A stretch of 64,000 nucleotides of DNA from Inonotus obliquus. Its lineage: Eukaryota; Basidiomycota; Agaricomycetes; Hymenochaetales; Hymenochaetaceae. Position numbers and translations under genes: made by a program. Positions 51,630 to 63,109 of the stretch are shown piece by piece; the first letter of the stretch is position 1, and every line of letters starts with the position of its first letter. The notes beneath the pieces are model-generated. The model saw only the letters and a list, made by a program, of their open reading frames with translations, made no database searches and was not told where the DNA came from. The stretch is from positions 1,798,001 through 1,862,000 of the forward strand of contig JAJHTX010000001.1 of assembly GCA_032164295.1 (NCBI GenBank), read 5' to 3'.

Positions 51630-52804
51630 TCAAACAATAATCTTTTTCGCCTTGCCCTTCTTCTCTGAGTCCTTGTGAGATAGAAATTCGACCTCAGTAG
51701 CCAGAGGGCCGGCAAGTTTTTGATTTTCTGCGTATCCAAGAACGCTCATCTTGAAGTGCCTCCCGATCACTTCAATCCTTGCACGCAACTTTTCATCATC
51801 GGCTTGATTTGAAGGGGCAAGGCGTGTCCAAACCGATATCCGATAAAACTGCGGACGGGTCGAGACGATGACGCCAGTCACTAGCTGCGGTGCCGATTCG
51901 TCCGATGTAGGTGCAGAGGCTTCAAATGTTTCTCCGATGGCCGCCAGCATCTATGCAATCATTAACAAGAGTATTTTTATCCATGGTAAATTGACACACG
52001 GTATATAACCACATCTTATCGACATTGTTCCTGTTCTTGTCCTTTGGCAGCTGAATGCTCCATTTCCCACCGTTCTTGTTTTGTTCGTCTTCCCAAGCGG
52101 GGATGATGCCCTCCTGCACATGACGTGAGCCATGAGAGCGGAAATAGTTCAAAAACAACAGACCTTGAAAAGATAGTAATTCGCCCTTTGTGGCAATTGC
52201 GATGGTGGGACGACGTTGTTGTACAAACTATGCAATTCCAATAGCGACAGTCATCAGACACGCAACGAGCGATATTCAAATGAACCTAAGCTTACCCCCA
52301 GAACTCCTCCACGCTATCGAAACTAATCACACGTTTAATGTCCTCCATCCAACCCGATGCCGCGGCAGCACCAGGTGTTTGCGGTAGTGGCGTCTGAGGT
52401 GCGGCGGTGACTGGTGTTTGCGGCAAATTTCGGCCCTTTGTGGAGGGTGAATCGAACCATAGTGTCCAAGGGGAGAAGAGAGGATGCTATCAAGGCGTAT
52501 CCATGCACAATAGATGAACAGTTTTTAGTCAACTTGAGCCAACACGAATAAAGTTTTACTCGCAACTCACCTTGACATTGAAGTTGGTTGGATCGCTGAA
52601 TACGGTCCTTATTCCTTCTGCCTGCGATTCCATATCTACTTCCTGAATCTCGCCATCCTCCAAATTGTCTCCGTTTGCTGGGGATTCCGACGAGACCTTG
52701 GTTGCGTCATTTGAACCGTTCGCGTCCTTGTTTTCGGATAAAGCGGCAGAGAGCGCTGCCCTGGATGCCTGCACCACAGAGGCCGGAAGTGAGGAAGCAG
52801 ACAT
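51630..52804 (-). CDS. Translation initiation factor eIF4E
   Basis: Five exons (52571-52804, 52296-52486, 52164-52227, 52000-52113, 51630-51950) encode 307 aa. The N-terminal 80 residues are an Ala/Ser/acidic extension. The eIF4E fold follows: HPLFSPWTLWFDSPS, WMEDIKRVISFDSVEEFWGL, YNNVVPPSQLPQRANYYLFK, GIIPAWEDEQNKNGGKWSIQ and KMWLYTMLAAIGETF. Tryptophans for cap stacking and backbone contacts (Trp in PLFSPWTLW, EEFWG, IPAWEDE) are present. It binds the 5' m7G cap and eIF4G. The C-terminus has a basic KKGKAKKIIV tail, and a 20-residue insertion rich in Pro/Thr/Gln lies after the first block (PQTPVTAAPQTPLPQTPG), which is not seen in yeast. It could be an eIF4E isoform rather than the only copy. 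Confidence 0.93.
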
Positions 52805-55660
52805 GATTAAGGGATTGGAGGTCGAGAATATGCAATATCACGCAAAAGAGCACACAATGGCAAGGAGGGTGGTTTCTGGAGGGGTGAACGTGGTACGTGG
52901 GACCAAGCAAGAATAAAGTAAGTTAACAGATTTTGGTATGATTAGACTATCAATATGCGAAGCAGAGGCAAGTGATTGGAGAAAGAGGAGGAGTAACAAA
53001 GGAGAAAGTGAGATGCGCGACGTCGTGACGGTAATTGTTGTTGAGCCCGCCAAAGAGATCGCCCATGATCAAAACAACGCCACATAGATTAGTCAGACTC
53101 TGGTATTGCCACCGACGCGGTACAGTAGCTGATCTTCCTCTTCCTCCGTCCATACAGACTGCAGAACTGGCACCACTGTGCCCAAGCATGGTCGAGGGAA
53201 TCCGCTATTCAGCGTACGAACAGTTTTGCCATGTGCTGAGCTTAAGTCCAATAAAGGTACCCTCAACACCGCACCGACGGCGACTGGCCTCTCATCTCCC
53301 CCACGGACCACGGTTTCAGCACATTCGATTCTTCTGAGTCATTCTACTCTGAGTAGAGGTTGTGCACCATTGGATTGGACGCGAGTAGTTATCGGAACCT
53401 CTCAAAGCGTGACTCTGCCTGCGGTGTGCCGCTTTCTCTGAGTTCATCAACATCTTTGGCACCCCTGTTGGGAGATATCTGGTGACTCTATTTCCAGCAT
53501 AGGCTATGCGAATCGTCTGTTATCCCGCCGCGGTACTCTTCTGTGTCTCCGATGGTTTCCTCTCAACTCACTGCAGGACTCTGTTAAAGCCGCGATGCTT
53601 TCCTGATGACTTATAGTGTGCAATTCGCTTTGCTACTGTTTGATCGATGGACATAAATCGATGAACATCGAACTGTAGGGGGGGAAATACCTTCTCAGGT
53701 GATGATCTTTATACTCGGAATCCGCTCCGCTTTGTACAATTACTTTTTCAGGTTGCAAGAGAATGATCGTTCCTCACCTCGGACAGTAATACATATGCAG
53801 CGCTTAACGCGAGTAACGCTCTGCACAAGAGCCGATGACTATCGGGAAGTTGACAATGGCGCTATTTCCCATCTCCCGCGGCTGCCGACGTCTAGCACTT
53901 CGACGAATCCTGATCCTGTCAGTAAATTTCCACTCGAGTAGCTCTGTGCTGCAAATTATTCTTCCGTGTCTGCTCTTAACAATTTGGAATAGAGTATTTG
54001 TTTTAAGCGAGCTCCTGGTGGATGTCATCTGTGGAGCATGTTCTAGAGTTTCCTCGTCACATTCTCTTGACCCTCATCGTATTGTCACTCTCGATGAAAT
54101 CCACCCTCGGAGCTGTGGGTACCCGGAGATACCATTTGATCCAAGCACGAAAAACTCTCTGAACGCATGGATTAAGGTGGAAACCAAAGTACCATCTATG
54201 GCTGGAGTTGGGTGCAAAATCAAAGACATGAATGCTGGTACCTCTCGCTAACCTAACCCGTTTGCGAACCCCACGAGATTGAGTTATGTCTTATTGTTGT
54301 GGCGTTTGCTACCCTTTCTCAGTCTGGAAGACCACACCATTAGCTACAGTTCACTCAACATCTGGACAATAGGGATGTCACCGTATTTCCCATTCAGGCA
54401 TCCTTTTTCAATAGACTCCAATACTTGCTATGAATTATGCAATCAAGATGCCTTGGATGCAGCTGTCTTGTCTGACGCTGAGCGATTGGAGATGAGCTAT
54501 GTGAATCGTTTCCAGCTTCAGGGCGTCGATTGGAATGCCTGTTCATATCGAGAGACGGACCCTTCTGTAGTCCATCTCCTTGCTGCTTCGCCTCATACTT
54601 CCCGTAACCTGCGCCTTTGATCGCTCAGCGAGTCTGCTCCGCGAGTCATAGACAAGCTCCACGGCCCCCGCGCTCAGAAGGACAAGGGCGATTGAATACA
54701 ACAGGGATTGTTCTATTTATCGAACATGCCCATAGTGCATAATGAGGGATCGTAACATTGCAATGATCAGTTGTCCTAGGATATCTAATGTGAATTAGCA
54801 TCGACTCCGCAAACTTCTGCTTCTTTCTTTTGAGCATCAATTTACTCATATATCTCTCATGCGTATTTGAAAGATCTGCAATGATTAAATAACCGACGTT
54901 TTACCCGTTAAGATCTCTCACAGACGACAGTCTTATCTTTCACGACGCATGCGATGACCTATGCATACCTGGCACGGGACTTCGGGTTCATATACATCCA
55001 TCCTCGACCATACTTGAAAAGGAAACGACCCACCCCGAATAGGCGCGGTGGGCCACCTTGTGATTGGAACTCCGCTCAAGTAACATATCAAATAGGTACT
55101 CGGCACAAGATGCACAGAAGCACGCCTATCAGTCTAGTATTAGTCTGATGGTTCGTTCTTCAAGCGGCTCAATAAATCAATACATTTTGCATCTCCGACG
55201 CATCTCAGCTTCAGTTCTCCTTTTGCTATGATACATGTCACTTTTATTTTCTTTGGGGAAGAATATCGATCACTAATGTATTCGAAAGGAAGATTGAAGA
55301 ACAAGCCCGGGTGGGCATCTAAGGCGAATATTAATCAGGTTCACAGCAAGGCTAAATGTCAACGAGTCCATGCGCGCGTACGTTCCAGAGAAACCATGCG
55401 CTATCCCCCTGGGCCACAGCCTGAGCAGTGATTGGTTTAAGGAACATAACACATGGGAAGTGGGACGAGACAGGGGACGGTCGAGGAATGCATGACTCGG
55501 GAAGTAGAGGAAGATAAATTGGATATGAACAACAGAAGCTTATTAGGTGTCGAGGCGTAACGGGCTGTCACTTCGCAGCTTTTGATTGGTCCGGTACATT
55601 CTCGGCCGTCACATGGAAGAGAGAAGCACCAGTGGAGGATCAGGGGGGTCGAATGCCAGC
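52805..55660. other. Gene-poor block of about 2.9 kb
   Basis: No coding model could be built between the eIF4E start and the stop of the next gene. Several open frames exist (for example plus strand 53835-54251 and 54279-54620, the latter containing SLEDHTISYSSLNIWTIG and VVHLLAASPHTSRNLRL), and the second loosely recalls the ends of basidiomycete F-box/leucine-rich proteins, but no exon chain joins them. A decayed gene is possible. The eIF4E promoter should be in the first few hundred bases. I see no terminal repeats or target-site duplications that would mark a transposon. Confidence 0.35.
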
Positions 55661-57267
55661 TCAGGCTGTTCTCCCAACCATGCACGAATCCTCAACGGAG
55701 CAGTCGGATGTCGCCAATGGCTCCGGATCCGCACACCCCGAAGTGGCGATAGAAGGCCGACGGGAGCCGGTCAAACCCTCGTTTATACCGCCGTTCACGT
55801 TCTTGCCCCCATTCGTACTCGGTCCCGTAGTCGGACTTTGAATCGATAAATGTCTTGATGTCATGAACGACGGTGCCGTCAAATCAGCGTCCGCCCCCAG
55901 CTGCGCCCGCAATTCGTCGTACTGTTCGTTTGTCTATCAGTTGAGGATTCAATGCATGGAGACGACAAAGTCAAAGGGAAGCACCTTTAGTTCTGCTTCC
56001 CTTCTTTCCGAGTGTAGCTTTGCAGTCTCGTTCTTCAGATGAACAATCATGGTCTAAGCACAATCGCACCACGAATCGAGAATAAGGAATGTCAGCTTTG
56101 CTTTGATCCAATCTTGGATTGTGTACGTACCCTAATCGACCGACTCGTAAGTCCGCGACCGGAAGACACGCGTTCAATTGGCACAGGCTCGTGGTGGACA
56201 AGCCTTAACTGCTCATGCAGATAGATGACATACTGCTCGAGACAGTCGAGATATAGCCGCTTCTTGTCGTGCGTGGAGATCGAGTCGCTAAGGATTATTT
56301 GAGCATCGCACATACTACTGCCTGCATAAGTTGTTACTTACGGGTCTGTTGGAGTAAAGCCGAGCGTTTCATAGTCATGTATAAGCTGAACTCTTCGGCG
56401 TTCAGTTCGCCGGCTGTCTTTCTCCGCAGCTTCAGCATCGCGATGCGAGAGTTCTCCGAGAAGCTCAACAGGAGTTGGAAAGGTCTCACTCGGAGGGGCC
56501 AGCGTTCCGGTCGGTTTGATGTGTACTTGTGAAGTTTCCGGTGGAATTGCATCCGGGAGGTGAGGTATGCCATGACGCAACCCCACCGGCGTGCTCAAAT
56601 CAAGCTCTCGAGGCGGGGGCACATTAAGTGCTTGCGGTATAGAAGGTACCCGCGGCACTTGTATCTGAGAAAAACAAGGACTGGAGCCCCGATTTCTAAT
56701 GGGCTGAGTGTACACAGATGCCGAGGATGTGGATATGGGCGAGAGGGAGTCTTGAGAAGGCACAACTCTTGTCTGCATGTATGCCATTTGCGTAGCCGTG
56801 AGTTCATCAAAGGTTGTGCCAGTGTTCGGAAGCCCCGCTGGCTCGGGGTGTGCCTGGAAAGGACCTAGAATGGTGCCATGTGCACCCGGGGTGAAGGGGA
56901 GGGACGGGTGGAGATTTACTGAATGCGATATATTGTCAAACGCTTGCATGGCATTGAAATAGGTGACTGGGCGGGGAGAGTGAAGGGATACAACTTGATG
57001 TGCCCGGGAATCTTTGCGATGAGTGCTGGTGCTCTGGGACTGAACGATTGCTGGAGGCATTGCAAGAGAGTAGGGAGCAGTACGCATGCGTCGGTCGCGC
57101 CTGTTGCAGGCCGTGCGGGGTAGATCAGAGTTGGATGGAACGACTCTAGGGCGGGAGAAGTCATCACAAGGAATATCAGGTATGTAGGAGCTTGTCGTTG
57201 GGCTGCTGAGGACGGTTGGACCATCGGTGGAGGGAGGAATGAGATGGCTGTATGTTTGAACAAGCAT
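55661..57267 (-). CDS. Unrecognised protein, paralogue A of a divergent pair
   Basis: Four exons (56342-57267, 56131-56287, 55985-56053, 55661-55933) encode 474 aa. Residues 1-290 are rich in Pro/Ser/Thr with no clear fold. A conserved helical module covers about residues 290-390: HDYETLGFTPTDP, DKKRLYLDCLEQYVIYLHEQ, PIERVSSGRGLTSRSIR, TMIVHLKNETAKLHSERREA and NEQYDELRAQ. The last 80 residues are again low in complexity. I do not recognise any named family. The module aligns with that of the gene at 57742-59474, and the two middle exons have the same lengths (157 and 69 nt) and phases (2, 0, 0) in both genes. No signal peptide or membrane segment is seen; a nuclear or regulatory role would be a guess. 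The start at 57267 is the first good ATG. Confidence 0.75.
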
Positions 57268-57741
57268 GATGAGATAGGCGGGGAGAGAATGAGTAAGTTG
57301 AGAGTATGGACGACACAAGATATATACGAACTATTTTTTCAATGTACAGATTTTGCAATGCTACTGAGTTGATTCTCGGAACAGAACCAGAACCAGGTAT
57401 ATATAGTTGGCGTGATTTCGTAAATGTCTCCAAGACAGTAGTGGCCCAGGCAGCAGACCCTTAGATCTCAGATCGAAAAAAAAGACGAGGAGGGAGTGGA
57501 CGGTCCAAAAGAGGATAACGTGACCGTTGGTCCTTCTTTGTCCTTGTTTGGTTTTCTATTACCCTCGATCTTCACCCCATTGCTGACAAAGCCGGCATCC
57601 TCATCTTCTTCTCTCGCTTCTTTTTAATGAACTCCCGTTGAGGAAACGGAGGTTAATATTAATAGTCTTGCTCAACGACATGTCGGTCTATCGTAGCCCA
57701 ACCATTTTTGTCTTGACGATAGCTCTCAGTCGCTGCCCACT
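57268..57741. promoter_or_regulatory. Shared upstream region of the divergent paralogue pair
   Basis: 474 bases between two divergent start codons of related genes. It includes a run of A (57477-57482 region) and a CT-rich stretch at 57590-57625 just before paralogue B. If the pair arose by inverted duplication, regulatory sites may be shared. No specific motif is claimed. Confidence 0.4.
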
Positions 57742-59474
57742 ATGCAGAACGTACAACTTCAGTACTCGCACCAGTACATGCCTCAACAGTTTCCCAACGA
57801 GTCTGTCCCCTCTCCGTCTTCTTTCACAGTCTACTCAACTCTCCTCCCGTAGATGCATTCCTGGTCCTCAGTCTGAGGTAGATGCTCAGTATCAGTACCA
57901 GTATTTCAACGGGCACGACCAGCTGCAACTGGAACAGTTTGCTGCCTATACCCCGTCACTCGCAGATCCCTCTCCTCTTCCTCCCTCTGCGTTGATGGAT
58001 CCAATTCCCCACAGCCAAAGGAGCTCAATGAGGCCTCAGCCACCGGTCCTTCAGATACAAAGCCAGACGGGCATCAACGGTTACCCCTTGGATTCTCCAT
58101 ATTCTTATCATGAAAACCCCTCTGGAAGTCCTCAGTCATTCCTGAGCCCAACGACACCCACCAGGCCTTCAATCTACATGATTCACTCAGCTGCCGACAG
58201 CATGTCCTCGTTCTCACCTTCTTCAACGACAAGTGGAGAGTTCGAATCGGCGGAAGGCGTATCTCCGTCGGTAGTCAGCGCTCCTTCCATCAATGTAGAT
58301 TCTAGCGAAGCTCTGACGACCAATTCGACGAGTGCGACGGAACGGAAGAAACGTAATTCTCGACGCATCTGGACTCACTCTCTGGAGAAATATATTTTCA
58401 CGCCCCATGAAATGTGAGGTACTTCACTTTCACGTGTGCCGTAAAACTGATTCAATTGTATCCCTTTTATATTTAAACTGGATGGTTTGATCCATGATCC
58501 TCAAAACTTCCTTGCCCTGTTTCTCCGCGGTTTTTAACCATCTAATGATATGACGACGCACGTCCCAGAGCGACGCTGGGTACTCCGCATAGGCGTACCA
58601 TCTACTCCGCGTCACTCGAGGCACACATTGACCGACTTCATAGTCAATTGCTTGGTGTTGGCTACTACCCTGTCCATTTACATAAGCTGGATATGTACAG
58701 GGGGTTGAATTGCAAGATTGCAAAGGTCAGTAGTACGTTTGCGCGGTTCAAATCGGAGTTCTCTCTTTCGAGGTGCATTTCAATATGCCGACATACCAGT
58801 TATCATTCAAGTTGCGATGGAACTGGAGCTTAGGCTCTGATATACGGCGGTCTAATGGAGTCGGCTTTACGCGCCCCCTACTGCAGTAGACTTGATGCGC
58901 GGGACGCTGCGTATGGCCTTGCCATTTCCACTTGGGGTTGGAAGTGGCCAGGTGGAGTTTCTCTCATCCGGACCCTCATGTTACCCCTCAGCTATCTACG
59001 GTGTTTCATTGGTGACTTAAAGCACCGATCCTATGTGTCTTGTTTCTCTATTATTATCGCTGAGCTAACACAATCGTGTATCACTTACATATTGCTTCTT
59101 CCCTTTTTGATCTTCTCATAGGGCATGGTCGCAGGGTTACAGCACGATTACATTCAGGTCCGGAGACGCCTTCTCGAGATAGAGCGTGCGGTGAGTGGTT
59201 ATAAATTACGACCTTTACTTGGGGTCCTTTGTCTCCTATTCCAAAGTCCTGTAATTCTTCTTCTCGCCATCATTATCGGGTTGCTCTCTGTGATTCTTTC
59301 TCCCGTGATCTCCGTCCCCTTTTCGCCTACCGGCCGAGTTCATCCCTCGCTTCATCCGCTGAAAATCTCATGCGCTTCCCATGACAGACAAATAACGCTC
59401 GAGAAATGGCAGCTATGCGAGCGAACCACGAGCGAATTAAGGCGGAGGGCGAATATCAACGCAACGCCGACTAA
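57742..59474 (+). CDS. Unrecognised protein, paralogue B of a divergent pair
   Basis: Five exons (57742-57828, 57872-58413, 58569-58725, 59122-59190, 59388-59474) encode 313 aa. Residues 1-195 are rich in Gln, Pro, Ser and Tyr (MQNVQLQYSHQYMPQQFP at the start). The conserved module begins with a basic stretch (ERKKRNSRRIWTHSLEKYIF) and continues FTPHEIATLGTPHRRTIYSA, SLEAHIDRLHSQLLG, KLDMYRGLNCKIAK, GMVAGLQHDYIQVRRRLLEI, ERATNNAREMAAMRANHERI. It looks helical, perhaps a coiled coil, and the basic stretch could bind nucleic acid or be a nuclear signal. The introns at 58726-59121 and 59191-59387 are unusually long (396 and 197 nt) for this genome. No named family is recognised. Homology to paralogue A rests on residues, exon lengths and phases. 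Confidence 0.75.
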
Positions 59475-60405
59475 TTTGGCCAGGATCATGTCCTAGCAGT
59501 ATTCGGAATGCACATTGGAAACCAATTTCGCGGTGGCCACCACCCACTCGGCCCGAGAAATACCCAGTTGGGATTGTTATGCACCACTTGTCACGTTGTG
59601 GCGCCGCACCATACTATTAGATGTAAAGTTGATACAATCGTGTTACTAGGCCTCAATACACCACTCTTGTCCTCGCCATTCAATGAAATCGCATCAAAGC
59701 GGAAAATCTCAATGAGGGACGAACGAGAAGAACATCTTGGATTGAATACTATGTGCTTCTTCTGCGTGCCGTTGACAGTAAGATTTAAGGTTTAGTTACG
59801 CTGGGAGTTCACTAAGTGTTAGAATAAGCTTACACGTAAGAAAACACCCTCCAGCAGACCGGTATCCGGCGAAACAAACTGTTGATAGAATTCTAGTTTG
59901 CTTAGGAGACTTGTGCTGCCGAAATGTGGGCTTTTATGCGCCCGTTCGTAGTTAGAAAAGAGATTCCTGAACTCGACTGTAAATAAGCTGATATTCGTAA
60001 GCGTGTGATTTATGGTAACCGATATAGGTCGAAGCTTTAGTGATTTCGTTTGGGAGGTTCCCTCCTCAAGTCCCACAACTATCACCTACCCACCAAACGG
60101 GAAATTAGAGTTGACGCTGTTGCCAAGTATTCAAGGGTTTTAAGTAAAAGAAGCAAGATCGAATGGAGTATTGAACACATCAAGCTCGCGGATGCTTTGC
60201 AACTGATGACTTCTGGCTTAAATTGCTTATTTTTCAAAGATACGCGTGATCTGCTGATCATTATTTCCTTATATGTCTACAGGGAGATTTGTGTTTGTTT
60301 GGTTACCCCGTTGGCAGACGCAGCAGCTGCATCCATCCATCACGCTCTTCCGCCTCTACACCTACCTTCGCCTTGCTTGTTGCCTTCTTGTATTCTATAT
60401 TAGTC
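59475..60405. other. Intergenic
   Basis: 931 bases between paralogue B and SPF30, both on the plus strand. It should contain the 3' UTR of B and the SPF30 promoter and 5' UTR. No coding exon with family support, RNA gene or repeat was found. An open frame runs in-phase into SPF30 from 60289 but lacks conservation signs. Confidence 0.4.
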
Positions 60406-61229
60406 ATGGACAAAGTCGACGAGAAGGAGCTAGAGGCTTATCAAGTACAACTTTCCCAGGTCGAGCTTGCGCTTCAGAGCGACCCCGACAACACCGAGCT
60501 GAAAGAACTCGTATCTGAACTGAAGACTCTGATTGAGTTGACTGAAGAGTCGATTCGACAGAAGAACGCCCAGGCTGCACAGATCAAAGCCGAATCAAGT
60601 CGAAAAACGTCGCAACAAGTTGTTGCAGGGAAGGCATGGTCGGCAGGGGACGAGTGCCTAGCCAAATACTCGCAGGATGGGCAGTTTTATCCCGCACGGA
60701 TCACGAGCGTCGGTGGCGCGGAGGACAACCGAGTGTACAGCATAGTGTTCAGGGGATATAACACAACAGAGCTCGTGAAAGCTCATGAAATCAAGCCGCT
60801 GAGCGCGTCTTATCTTTCTGGGACGGGACCGTATGGGGGCGGAGGGTCGACGAGCAGCTCGGGCAAGAGAAAGGTGGCCAAGGAGGAAGAGGAGGATCGT
60901 GAGCGCAAAAAAAAGCGAAATGAGAAGAAGGTTGAAGTGCGTGCTGCGAAGGCGAAGGAACAGAACGAGAAGAAGGCGACGTGGCAAAAGTTTGCAAAGA
61001 AAGCTGAAAAGAAGGGCGTGCACATCGCGGGTGTGTCCGGTACGAGTATCTTCAAGACGCCTGACAATCCGTATGGGAAAGGTACGTCGGCGACCCTTTC
61101 ACGTGCCTTTTTTACTTTCGATATAATATCTTTGTTACAGTCGGTGTTACCGGAAGCGGGAAGGGCATGACTGAGAACCGTGAAAGACCAAAGAACAAGT
61201 TCGTCATAGACTCAGACAGTGCCTCATGA
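60406..61229 (+). CDS. Tudor-domain splicing factor SPF30 (SMNDC1)
   Basis: Two exons (60406-61081, 61141-61229) encode 254 aa. Residues 1-65 are helical (KELEAYQVQLSQVELALQSD, LKELVSELKTLIELTEESI), as in SPF30. A Tudor domain at about 74-130 follows: WSAGDECLAKYSQDGQFYPA, RITSVGGAEDNRVYSIVFRG, YNTTELVKAHEIKPL. The remainder is Lys/Arg/Glu-rich and ends in a conserved C-terminal pattern (WQKFAKKAEKKGVHIAGVSG, SIFKTPDNPYGKVGVTGSGK). SPF30 binds symmetrically dimethylated arginine of Sm proteins and is needed to bring the tri-snRNP into the spliceosome. The ATG at 60406 starts the helical region and is preferred to earlier in-frame codons. This is the third spliceosome-related gene in the window. 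Confidence 0.92.
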
Positions 61230-63109
61230 ACAGTAGTGACCTCGTGTATGTGTCATCAACGCCCATACGCCCTCAGTTACGGTGCTGACGGAGTAACACT
61301 TAGGTTGCCTATAGGCATTGACACCATCCTCCGCAAGGTCGTACGTAGACATAATCAGGAGCCGCGTGCTTTGGCTGTGTATTGCTTCTTTCGGATACGT
61401 GTATTTCTTTACTACCTTGATCGGATAATCCCTCACGTTTCATCCAACACTCAAGTCATTACAGTTGCAATGGACGCGGATAAATGCGTTGTGCTGTATA
61501 TGTAGGCTCCTCACTCTTGTAGAGATTCTATTGCTTCTTGTTTATCGTTCTCGACGCCGCAGGAATAAGGGTTCTCTACCTCTGACGGTAAGTCGCGGAT
61601 GATGTGCGTATAAGAACCCGTTCGGTTGCAGTAACTTGTGTGATCTGTATTTTTGTTGTAGGACTCATCTCGCGGGCGGACAAGTTGAGGTAGCGCCCGT
61701 GAGAACATACACTCAAGACCAGTCACTCTCTTACCATAACCGTGTTTCCCGTGCAAGATAGCACTTTGGATATTTCAGCCGAACAGACTCTAATGTACCC
61801 CGCTCTCGTCGCGGACCCTGCTTGCACGGCTCCAGTCTTTCACTAATTCTTCCACAATGCAGAGCGGCCAAAGCCGACAAGTCAAGTCGCGTTATTTTCC
61901 GACTGTATTTCCACTACTCCTGTTGACATGCAGTGTATACTCTATAGTCTATGGCGATATAACTTGGCCTTTTCAGATTTCTTCATCATTAATTTCGAAA
62001 ACTTTCTGATTACTAATGCCATCAAAAGTGACCAAAATGGGTATAGTTTGTACCACATTGACGTCGATCATTGCCCCATCAAGAAAGTCTCTTTTGACTC
62101 ATTGCGATTGTAAAATAAGATCTCCTTCAACTTCGCCGTCATCACAGAACATTCAGGAACGAAGATAGAGCATGCTGTAGTAGACCCTAATGCTGTCTTG
62201 GTTTTTAGTATTCTTTCTTCTCACAAAAATTGAAACATGGTTGATGGCCCAACAGAAACTCGTGAAAAACATATCCAACTCCGGACATATCTAACTCCGG
62301 AAGCATAACTTTGTTGTATTACACGAGTAAAGTTCGCCGCCGGGTCTGAAACTGAAAATCACGGTCTCCGCGGACGCGGAGTTGTCGAGCGAGACGTTCT
62401 GCACTGTAGGATATATGAGTGATGTGATGTATTTTGTCCAGCTCAATCGTCACCTCTTCAGTACTCATACGGCGAGTTTCCTCCTTGATTCCTCCGCGTG
62501 ATCATAATTTTAGCAATCAACGCTTTTTTTAATCTGGGGTAATGTTGCTTTCACTAAGTGTTCCGCCGGACAAAAAAGAAGTATCCCTTAATCTGATGTA
62601 GCTTCTGCCGCCTCAGCACATTCATGAAGAACTTTGCAGTTGCAACATGCCGTGATCCCGCTCAGGCTACATTACTCGGCAATGCTCGGACAGTTCGGTG
62701 ACTGTGGCTGTCTGTTATCTACGTCTCGTCGCGATGATTCCAGCTCCTCCAGGATGCTCCTTGCCGCGGTTAATCACGAACACTAGTACTGACACTTGGC
62801 CAGCCACGGTCTTTCTTGTTCGGGGGTACGTGCTTCTCATTTCTCAAGTTATGCTTCGTCATATTCTATTTCATTGGATTCACACATCATCAAACATTGT
62901 TCCAACGTCCTCGCCTCGGCCTGCCCCTTGTCCCGTGTTTTGGACGAGTATATTGCATGCGGAATGTGCGATGTTGCATGGAACATGACCGCTACGACCA
63001 TGTCAGTCTTGGTGATGTCCTAAATCTGTTTCAAAATGATTTCTTTCGAGAGATATCAATGCATTCTCCACAACGATTATGAGGACATGAATGCAAGAGA
63101 GGACGATAA
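61230..63109. other. Gene-poor block of about 1.9 kb
   Basis: No gene model is supported between the SPF30 and RIO2 stops. The block is relatively AT-rich from about 61900 to 62300 and contains one short tandem duplication (62269-62300). Open frames on the plus strand at 62698-63082 lack any family pattern. It may hold long 3' UTRs, a non-coding transcript or decayed DNA. Confidence 0.35.
62269..62300. repeat. Imperfect 16-bp tandem duplication
   Basis: Two head-to-tail copies of ACATATCCAACTCCGG and ACATATCTAACTCCGG, differing at one position (C to T). Seen directly in the sequence. No function is inferred. Confidence 0.85.

Noticed and set aside
52838..53053. Minus-strand small frame with a signal-peptide-like leader
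   Set aside because: It begins at TTG rather than ATG, overlaps the eIF4E upstream region and lacks any conserved pattern.
53835..54620. Open frames with leucine-rich/F-box-like wording
   Set aside because: No start-to-stop exon chain and no clear family motif; listed only as a gene-poor block.
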